Shown: piece after piece, positions 11,101 through 18,278 of the stretch
Position numbering within the stretch: the stretch's first letter is position 1
Layout: each line of letters begins with the position of its first letter
Source: Ettlia oleoabundans
Taxonomy: Eukaryota; Chlorophyta; Chlorophyceae; Chlamydomonadales
DNA length: 18,278 bases
Reading direction: 5' to 3'
Assembly: GCA_019693395.1 (NCBI GenBank)
Contig: JAAMXP010000797.1
Location: forward strand, 1-18,278
The notes under the pieces: generated by a model
Told to the model about the DNA's origin: nothing
The model's input: only the letters and a program-made list of their open reading frames with translations
The model's database searches: none
Position numbers and translations under genes: made by a program

Positions 11101-14100
11101 TGATGCTTGTATAGAAATTCAAGTGGGCAGGCAGGCAGCAGGCTAAGGGGCACTCCAGAGGAAGCACGTAGGCATGCAAGCTTGCAGCCAGACAGAATGT
11201 TGAGCCTTCTCAGGATACCCTACAGGCTTGCTCACCCAGCTAATCCATCCAGCCAACTAACTGCCCCAACACCACACAGAACCGTACCTCCATAACCGGT
11301 GTGTCGAGACGCACAGAGTCACCCAATGTTGCAGCCATCGCCTTGAAGACAGCATCGTAGCCCCCCACCACCATGCAGTGCAGCCCGCCAAAGCCGCCTG
11401 CGTCCTCGTCTTGGTTCCAGTGCTCTGCTGAGATCTGCAATTGCAAGTGCTGATGGGGGTTCAGTGAGACATGAAGGCAAAACCTGTGAAAACTGGACTA
11501 CACCGGGGAGAGCAACGAAGGGTAAAGCAAGGCGCGTGGGCGGTTGCGACAGTGGACACAGCTGTCACACAGGCCGCCAGGAAGCAGCGCAGGTGGTAGT
11601 AGGTGGGTGTCCAGCGCAGAAGAGGGTATGTCAGCGGCAACTTGCCTCCTCTAGCCTAGCGCTGCAGCCGTACTCAAGGTTTGCCCAGTGCCAATGCAGC
11701 AGGCGGCGGTGGTCTGCAGTGATGGGTTGCTGAAGCGGCTTGCTCTCATCTGCATCTGCACCTCCTTCAGTTGCGCGGGCGGATTCTGCTATGGGCTCTG
11801 CAGCCATTGGTGCAGAGCCACTGGCGGCACCTCCTGCTGTGCTGTCTACAGCAGCTGCATCCTCCGCTACAGCAACCGCCGATGCCGCAGGGCCATTGGC
11901 CGCTGCTGCATCATCTGCCGCTGCATCCTGTACCAGCTCACTGTCCCCCCCAGCCCCAGGACTTGGTATGCCCGCTGCCTCTGGCGGCCCGGCAGCTTCA
12001 GGGGCAGCTGGTGCTTGTGCGGCGGGCGTGGGCGGCTGCCTGGTGGGGGACGGCGAGGCCAGCACAGAGGCAAGGAAGTCATCAACCTCCTCCTGTTCCC
12101 CACGCTGCCCAGCCAAGCCTGCTGGCGCCCCTGCTGCTGGATCGCCCCCAAGTAGGTCATCCATTATTCCAATCCCCAGGTCAGGCAGATAAGTCGAAGA
12201 GGGGGGGCCCACACTGACCGGTGGCGGCGGCGGCTTCACTGCAGGCTCGATAAACATCGCCAGAGCGTTTTCCACCTCTGGATCAGGCGCCGAAGCGGAA
12301 GGCGGTGCCTCCGCCGACGCAGAGACAGCTGCCGCTGGTGTGGCTGCTGGGAGTCGCGCCTCATGTGCATCTGCGCTTGCAGGTGCGCCTGCAATAATAG
12401 CCTCCTCTGCTCCTGATGCGGCTGCTGTTATTGTTGGTGCTGAGGGTGATGGCCCAACCTGCTGGACAGCTGCAGCCACTGTTACCACAGCAGCCTCATC
12501 TGCTGCCGTCTGCCGCCGCTTGATGGCTGCGGTCAGCATCTCTCCGTAAGACAGCGCCGCTCTTTCTTCCTCAGGAAGCTCCTCCAGTGCGGCCGCCACG
12601 TCATCCATAATTTCGTCCCTCAGCCTGCAAACAAGGAAAACACAGGGGCAATTCACAGCAGAATCAGCATGTGCCTCTTTGCCGCATACATAAAGTGCTC
12701 CGTACTCGACACGACGTGTGGTGCACACCGACTTGAGGGTGGGGGCGCAAGTCCACGATTGTTATGCCCCCTACCAGGAGCCTAATCAGCAGGCGAGCGG
12801 CGGCTTATGCAAGGATGCAGCAGGGCGCTGTCCTACTCCAACTACACCATGCCCATCCTCAAACAGAGCCTTAAGCACTTACTTCTCCACCGCTTTGTCC
12901 AACTCAGCAGGCACCGGCTGGCCCGTGACCGTGTCAAACAACGGCAGCCTGTCCTGCAGCGCATGTAGCTTGATGCACAGCTGCCTGCAGGTAATCGAAG
13001 CGGAACAGGGGCAGTAGGAATTGTGGCCAATGCTTTGTTGTCAAAGGTCAATGGGCTATAGGTGTGCCCTGTTGCATTGAGCCGGAAAATAGCGGTTGGA
13101 ACCAAGGCGGGCTGTCACTTGCTGCCCTGAATGCATGCTTAAAACCTGTCCACCACAGAAGTAGTTTCAGCTCAGCGTTGCTGTAGTACTAGCTGAGCTA
13201 TCCAAGGTGGAAACACGCCTCAGCACAGCCGATCAAGTCACGCTGCAGCATTGCTCACTTGCAAATGACGGCTGACGGGTCTGAGCGGAGGCCCCCTTCA
13301 ACATCAGGCTCTACACCAGTGATGATGCTGGCGCCTGTACCAAGCGGAAAACAAGTAAGTGGCGTAGGCGGATCAAGAAGGGAATCAAATACTGGCAGAA
13401 GCGGCGGGAGAGGGTGGAAAAGGAAGCCAGCAGCTGTGGAGGCGCATAGGCAGCGGCAGGGTGGCCCTGGTGTGCTGAGTAGTGTTGCTGCTTAGCGTTG
13501 CGGTTGGCATGCCGTGTTCGCTTGGGAGCTACCTCTGTTGCCACGCAACCGCCAATTACAGAAGTCTCATCCCATAAAGCAGCCCAAGCTTCACTCACCA
13601 AGGTCCACAGGTGCAGTAAAGCCCCCTTCTTGATATGAATGCACCCGGCCCCCCACACGATCCCTTGCCTCCAGAACTGTCACCTCAGCACCATTGCGCT
13701 GCAGGCAGGGAAAGCCAGGGCAGGCGAAGATGTGAGGAAGGTAGTATGTGGTTGATCAATACTAGAGACTACACAGCCAGCCTGTTCAAAGATGCAGCAT
13801 GACTTGCGCAGGGCAGCATTTGAGGAAAATTTTGCCAACCAGCAATGCTGCCATGATTCTCTGATCATATACCACATACACCACACGCGTGCCTTGAGGT
13901 GCAGCGCCGCTGTGAGCCCTGCAGGACCTGCCCCCACCACCACCACGCGCCAGCGCCGCCGCCGCCGCTCCTCCCGCTGATTCCGTCGCTGTTCCTTCTT
14001 CTTCTGCTTGTACCAGGTGGGGGGGCCTTGGTTCTGCAAATATTCCATCACCTGCAAGAAGAGAAAGGTCCATAAGATACAGAAGGGCAGGGAGAAGGGT

Positions 14101-15717
14101 GGTGTAAAGAGGCAACCCCCCTGGGCAGAGATTCAGAAGAAGCGCATCGGCAATGACAGGAATGGCCAGTGCAACAAGGTGGCTGCTTGTGCCAAACTGA
14201 TCTGTCGCATGCAGTTGCGCGAGCTGCATGCCGTGTTACAAGCTTCTCAAAGCGGATAACGTGGATGGGAAACACGGCATGTGATTTGCAACAACGCTAC
14301 CATGCTTACCAGGCTACGGATCTGGCCCTTGCGGTCCGAAAGATCTGCGCCAAAGGCCTCCCCCGTCTGTTGCCTCAGCATCTTTTCAGTTGTGTTCTAC
14401 AAAGGCACCCGCGTAACCAAACATATGAGAAAAGCAGCATGGGGGGCTAGCAGGGCAGTCAAAGGATGCCACACTTCAGAAGTGAGAAGGTAAGCGCCAA
14501 CTACATGAACCATCAAGCCAGCAAGTGGTAGTCAGTGGCAGCTTTCAACCTCATGGTATAATAGCACTGGGGCAGCTATGGCAGGAAATGCCTAACCAAT
14601 GCGACCAAGCAATGCAAGCGGCCAGGCACTCGTGCCGCGGCCGTCCATTCCCCAACCATCAAGTATAAGTTGGCTTGGGCAGGGCTGCCAGGCCCAGCAC
14701 CTACGTTCATGTCTGCATTGGCCATGATGTCGTACAGCGTTTCAGCCACAAGCTCGTCCGTGACTCGGCTATGCACTCCTGCTGCACTGCCGCCCTCCTC
14801 TGCCTGCTGGATGCCTGCCGCAGATGCAGCAGCTGCCGCATCCACACGAGCCGCCAGGTCCGGAGGCAGCGGCATGCGTGGGTCGCCTCGCAGCAGGCCG
14901 AAATTGATGGCCCCTTGGCGCAGAAGGAAGCGGTATGTGTCCCGCACAATGCCCTGCTTGCCAGGCAGCGCTGCCGCTGCAGCAGGCAATTGAAAGAAAG
15001 GCAGGCAGGAGGAGGTCCTGGGAGGCCACAACTGTGCCGGCAAGGTGCAAAAGAGAATAAATCAAGTCCCGGCTGTTGCAGCAACACACCACACACAGCA
15101 CGGCGGTGGCTATCACCATGCTGGAGATGCGCCTCCCCTGCGGGTTGCGGGAAGTGCACCCACCAAGGCATTCCTCCTCAGTTAAGAATCGTGTGGTGTC
15201 CGCATCCCATTTGCCCAACACGATGTTCCTGAGGACAGGCACAGGCGATGGCCGGAACAAAGGCGAGTTGGCTTGACAATGAACGACACACATGCAACTG
15301 AATGCCCTGGATGGTGGCTGTGCTTGCTCCCCCTGCTGCCGGCTGCATAAAACAGACCCAGTTGCTAAGTCCTCCATGCCACTGTGCAAGACGCTGCCTG
15401 CAAGGGCTGCGATGGTGGGCGAAGGTGGTACATTGGCCCAGCCCGGCATTGCACGCCTGTCTTGCCCTCCCCGGCGCTGCAACAACAACCGCATCAGCCC
15501 TGATGACCACACACCTGGCCTCTCTATAGTCTGAGGCGCAATGCGCGAACCGGAGCTGCTCTGCCTTGGTGAGCGCAAAGGAGCGAAGCCCTGCTTGAAC
15601 AGTGGCACGACCAGCGGGGTAGGCGGCGTCCTCTCCCGCCACCTGGTGGCCCCTCCTGGTAGTGGCCGCTCGGGCCGAATACCGAGCCCCGCCTTTATGG
15701 CAGCCTGCCTGTACCAT
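4358..15717 (-). CDS. LSD1/KDM1-type flavin histone demethylase fused to TFIIS-N-like and SRI domains
   Basis: This is a predicted FAD-dependent nuclear lysine demethylase; LSD1 relatives act on H3K4me1/2. Exons (minus, high-low): 15717-15515, 15228-15164, 14976-14705, 14396-14310, 14051-13893, 13698-13599, 13334-13259, 12984-12883, 12624-11646, 11434-11288, 11029-10844, 10636-10564, 10337-10257, 10033-9899, 9629-9553, 9296-9120, 8853-8721, 8505-8428, 8104-7949, 7769-7672, 7392-7332, 7065-6998, 6817-6744, 6547-6441, 6259-5817, 5487-5349, 5110-5020, 4765-4702, 4465-4358. All 28 junctions keep phase, giving 1512 aa. Landmarks are SWIRM (28-118), [10 protein letters not shown] (245-254), [34 protein letters not shown] with conserved K792, [19 protein letters not shown] (921-926), a TFIIS-N-like region and SRI. 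The ATG at 15717 has an upstream in-frame TAG. Alternatively there are two genes, split between the 9120 and 8853 exons. Confidence 0.82.
4530..4639 (-). other. Possible cryptic or poison cassette exon in the last LSD1-like intron
   Basis: A 110-base segment is bounded by a good acceptor (pyrimidine tract, TTTGCAG, ending at 4640) and a plausible donor (TGTAG|GTATCA at 4530). If included, phase 0 reads six codons and then TGA, cutting the SRI domain in half. The default model skips it because 4702 joins 4465 in phase and rebuilds the SRI motif. Confidence 0.3.
6168..6817 (-). other. TFIIS N-terminal (TND)-like helical domain
   Basis: Residues about 1172-1262 span three exons. The second half reads [22 protein letters not shown], then [14 protein letters not shown], then [13 protein letters not shown]. 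This follows the TFIIS/LEDGF/IWS1 N-terminal pattern: a helix ending in LP, a short turn, a helix with V/L repeats, and a closing LAxxLLxxW helix. These domains bind short motifs in transcription-elongation factors. The call is based on pattern only, without a profile score. Confidence 0.6.
7263..7322. repeat. Imperfect GTGTTTTGGGT-type repeat in an intron
   Basis: Copies of GTGTTTTGGGT/GTGTTTTGTGT occur three to four times within 60 bases, as a GT-rich strand. They lie in the 7066-7331 intron of the LSD1-like gene. It is low-complexity sequence with no coding signal. Confidence 0.65.
7626..7657. repeat. C10 - GC palindrome - C11 tract in an LSD1-like intron
   Basis: Ten C residues (7626-7635) and eleven C residues (7647-7657) flank the perfect palindrome GCCGCGCGCGGC (7636-7647), which shares one C. 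The gene is on the minus strand, so the RNA has G11, a self-complementary GC block and G10, about 14 nt downstream of the 5' splice site at 7672/7671. Confidence 0.9.
11742..12512 (-). other. Ala/Pro-rich low-complexity insert at the tower-domain position
   Basis: Residues about 393-649 lie inside the 979-base exon. They fall between the helix [15 protein letters not shown] and the amine oxidase strand [11 protein letters not shown]. In animal LSD1 this exact place holds the antiparallel coiled-coil tower that binds CoREST. Here it is about 257 residues dominated by Ala, Pro, Gly, Ser, Asp and Glu, with no long charged heptads. Two hydrophobic-acidic islands stand out: [17 protein letters not shown] and [14 protein letters not shown]. 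The insert is probably disordered. Confidence 0.8.
14891..15636 (-). other. SWIRM domain of the LSD1-like protein
   Basis: This spans residues about 28-118 over three exons. [13 protein letters not shown] and FLTEEECL match the SWIRM central helix, and [15 protein letters not shown] is the typical SWIRM end. Spacing between the LTEEE and [11 protein letters not shown] blocks equals that in plant LSD1-like proteins once the 15164/14976 junction is spliced. SWIRM domains support histone-tail or nucleosome contacts and pack against the amine oxidase domain. The N-terminal disordered extension of animal LSD1 is absent; only about 30 residues precede the domain. Confidence 0.88.
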
Positions 15718-15997
15718 AGCTACTGCAGGACCCCCGCTTCCTAAACTGCAGGGCGAAAGCTACCGTCTGCCGAGCATAGTCCCTGCTCAGTAGGCATCGC
15801 ACACCGCGAACAGCGACATAGCTGCACGGATCGAGGAGCATAAACGTAGAAGGAATCCAGGTCTGCAAACCCCCATCCCACTGCCACGTAGATCCGACAC
15901 CTTGCGTGTCATTCAGATATGTGCACAGGCTGCCACCAATCTATGGAAGAGTCCTAGAAAGCGGCGCCCGGTGGACCTCCCTCAGCAACTTGGAGCG
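15718..15997. promoter_or_regulatory. Shared divergent promoter region of the LSD1-like gene and NTF2
   Basis: Only 280 bases separate the two divergent start codons, so both promoters and 5' UTRs must fit here or overlap the genes. A CCAAT pentamer lies at 15936-15940 on the plus strand, 58 bases before the NTF2 ATG. I see no convincing TATA box in either direction. An in-frame TAG lies upstream of the LSD1-like ATG at 15717. Confidence 0.6.
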
Positions 15998-17165
15998 ATG
16001 GCAGACCCAGAGGCGGTGGCTAAGGCAAGCAGGGCCTCCGGCAGCAACATGTGATGCTACTTATCACACCGCATGAGGCGATAGCATCGGTTTCGGCTGT
16101 CAAACACAGGCAGTCTTGATCGGCAAGATCACTGAGCCACGCCGGACCCGCTTGCAGGCCTTCACCGACCATTACTATGCCACCTTTGACACGGCGCGAG
16201 CCAACCTTGCCGGCCTGTACCAGGAGCAGAGCATGCTGAGCTTTGAGGGGCAGAAGTTTCAGGGAACGCAGGCGGTGAGCTTCAGATATCTGCGTTGCGT
16301 CTAAATGAGAGTGCAGCTCGCTGGACAATGTGGGGTCTGCGTAAAGCCCGGCAGCAGGTCAGCCTGGAGGGCACGCGGGCGGAGCCACCGCAAAACGAGG
16401 TGCACCATGGTTGCTACAAATCTCTGTCACTCCCGTTTAGAACTTGCAGCGCAAGCCATGGATCACACTTCCAGAATGCAAGGCCCAAAATGCAAGGGGA
16501 CAGAACACACTGCCTGCTACTTGGGCTATGCCTTTGAGCCGCTCTATCACGCCCCTCTTCGTGGCGCAGTCCACCCCCTCCAGACCCTCGTTCTTGTCCG
16601 CCTGCCGCAGATTCTTGGCAAGCTTACATCGCTGCCGTTCCAGCAGTGCAAGCACCATATCAGCTCGCTTGATGCGCAGCCAAGCCTCAGCGGCGGCGTG
16701 CTTGTGTTTGTGACAGGGCAGCTGCTGGTGAGCCGACTGTCGGTTGCCGGAGTGTTGGTGGTGGCCGGGTGCTTCAGCTGGCCCATGAGTGCTATCAGTG
16801 GCAGTATCGCAGTGGAAGTTGAGTAGTGCAGCTGACCGCTGCCTGCCTCGTTCCATCCTGCCTGCCTTGTGCAGCCAGAAGGCGAAACCAACCCGCTCAA
16901 GTTTAGCCAGACCTTCCACCTAGCGCCCGTTGGCGGCTCATTTGTGGTTACCAATGGTGAGGCTGCAGTGCAACAGAACATGAAGACAGCTGCCGCTGTC
17001 GCTGCTGCTGCTCCCACGGGTGCACCAGGGAGCAGCTTGTTGTTGAAAGAGGCTGTCCACTGCCAGCTGCCCACCAACCTTCCCAGCAACTATGCATCAC
17101 CTGCTTCACGACTGCTTGCCCCTGTTCCTCGTGCCGCAGACCTCTTCCGGCTCAACTATGGCTAA
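15998..17165 (+). CDS. NTF2: Nuclear transport factor 2 (NTF2)
   Basis: NTF2 carries Ran-GDP into the nucleus through FxFG nucleoporins. Exons 15998-16024, 16158-16274, 16611-16727, 16875-16956 and 17140-17165 join in phase to give 122 aa, the family's usual length. The protein starts MADPEAVAK. It then has FTDHYYATFDTARANLAGLY, SMLSFEGQKFQGTQA, ILGKLTSLPFQQCKHHISSL, GGVLVFVTGQLL and LKFSQTFHLAPVGGSFVVTN, and ends DLFRLNYG. These are the diagnostic NTF2 blocks and no conserved block is missing. The first intron has a GC donor (AAG|GCAAGC at 16024/16025), which the conserved AVAK-AF join requires. The gene diverges from the LSD1-like gene. A TGTAA lies downstream at 17356-17360. Confidence 0.96.
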
Positions 17166-17537
17166 ACAGGTATTCGACACAGCTAGTTAGATCATACGGG
17201 CAAAGCCACGCCCTGCCTGGCAGTCAGGGAGCTTGGCGTGAGCCAGCTGAAAACTTTTGGGGCAGCCATTACATTCAAACCATTGCAGCTGTTTTTTTAT
17301 ATCTTGCTGCCAGTATAGCCATTTTCAGCATTGCAACATCCAACCAGCAACAAAGTGTAACCACCTATGACTGCCACTCAGCTGCTCCTGGGATGCTGCT
17401 CATGGTTTATGATGGGTGAGCAAGTGGTCTCATTGTGTGGGCAGCAGCGGGCAAGGGGCGTGCATAGTGCTGAACCCAGGCGCTTTCAAATGCATGCATA
17501 TTCTGCTGTTGACTGTTGCCATTTTCAATCAAAGGGG
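17166..17537. other. Convergent intergenic region between NTF2 and H4
   Basis: This holds the NTF2 3' UTR and then the tail end of the H4 transcript. Apart from the TGTAA motif and a short T run near 17292, I see no gene, RNA or mobile element here. Confidence 0.6.
17356..17360 (+). terminator. TGTAA polyadenylation signal of NTF2
   Basis: TGTAA is the usual chlorophyte poly(A) signal. This copy lies 191 bases after the NTF2 stop codon and on its strand, before the convergent H4 gene. Assignment is by position and motif only. Confidence 0.6.
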
Positions 17538-17555
17538 TGGTGTTAAATAACACCA
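17538..17555 (-). terminator. Histone 3' stem-loop of H4
   Basis: On the minus strand TGGTGTTA is followed by TT and TAACACCA, a perfect 8-bp inverted repeat. It can also be drawn as a 6-bp GGTGTT/AACACC stem with a four-base ATTT loop, like the replication-dependent histone hairpin. It begins 35 bases after the H4 stop codon, the typical distance for 3' processing of non-polyadenylated histone mRNA. Confidence 0.85.
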
Positions 17556-17589
17556 GTTTGTTGTTTGTTTGCTTGCGATAGCAATCAGT

Positions 17590-18215
<626 letters not shown>

Positions 18216-18278
18216 ATGGCCCGCACCAAGCAGACCGCCCGCAAGTCCACTGGTGGCAAGGCGCCCCGCAAGCAGCTG
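18216..18278 (+). CDS. H3: Histone H3, 5' end only (cut by the window edge)
   Basis: The visible 21 codons encode the H3 amino-terminal tail: MARTKQTARKSTGGKAPRKQ plus L. They include the modifiable K4, K9, K14 and K18 (counted without Met). No intron is seen in this part. The rest of the gene lies beyond the window. K4 of this tail is the known substrate site of LSD1 enzymes, encoded nearby, although proximity alone says nothing about regulation. Confidence 0.98.
   Translation, partial: MARTKQTARKSTGGKAPRKQL

Noticed and set aside
11740..12192. Long Ala/Ser-rich plus-strand reading frames (about 150 codons) opposite the LSD1-like insert
   Set aside because: They are antisense shadows of a GC-rich low-complexity coding exon, with no domain and no splice or start support.

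Overview
The window looks like nuclear DNA from a green alga (Chlorophyta). It is moderately GC-rich and densely gene-packed, and the genes are cut into many small exons by introns of mostly 100 to 450 bp. The NTF2 gene has a downstream TGTAA motif, the usual chlorophyte poly(A) signal. The H4 gene is intronless, carries a 3' stem-loop and is paired head-to-head with H3. I could not assign a genus. I placed exon borders by hand from splice signals, reading-phase continuity and family motifs.

Layout: (1) <1-4045, minus: a short ionotropic-glutamate-receptor-like channel with signal peptide, S1, M1, pore, M3 and S2; its 3' end lies outside the window. It has an in-frame TGA between S1 and M1. 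(2) 4358-15717, minus: an 11.4 kb gene of 29 phase-consistent exons (1512 codons) for an LSD1/KDM1-type histone demethylase. It has SWIRM plus a flavin amine oxidase domain in which the tower is replaced by a ~257-residue Ala/Pro-rich insert. The same reading frame then continues into a TFIIS-N-like helical domain and a C-terminal SRI (Set2-Rpb1-interacting) domain. (3) 15998-17165, plus: NTF2, five exons, 122 aa, divergent from the LSD1 gene across 280 bp. (4) 17590-17901, minus: histone H4. (5) 18216->18278, plus: start of histone H3.

Four of the five genes have nuclear roles: chromatin building blocks (H3, H4), an H3 demethylase that may be tethered to RNA polymerase II, and the Ran import factor. 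The channel is unrelated to these. The proximity of the genes is probably coincidental and is not evidence of an operon.

The main novelty candidates are the LSD1-TND-SRI fusion, the replaced tower domain, the high share of GC-AG introns (7 of 41 modelled introns, in all three intron-containing genes), and the channel with a nonsense codon and no canonical ligand-binding arginine.
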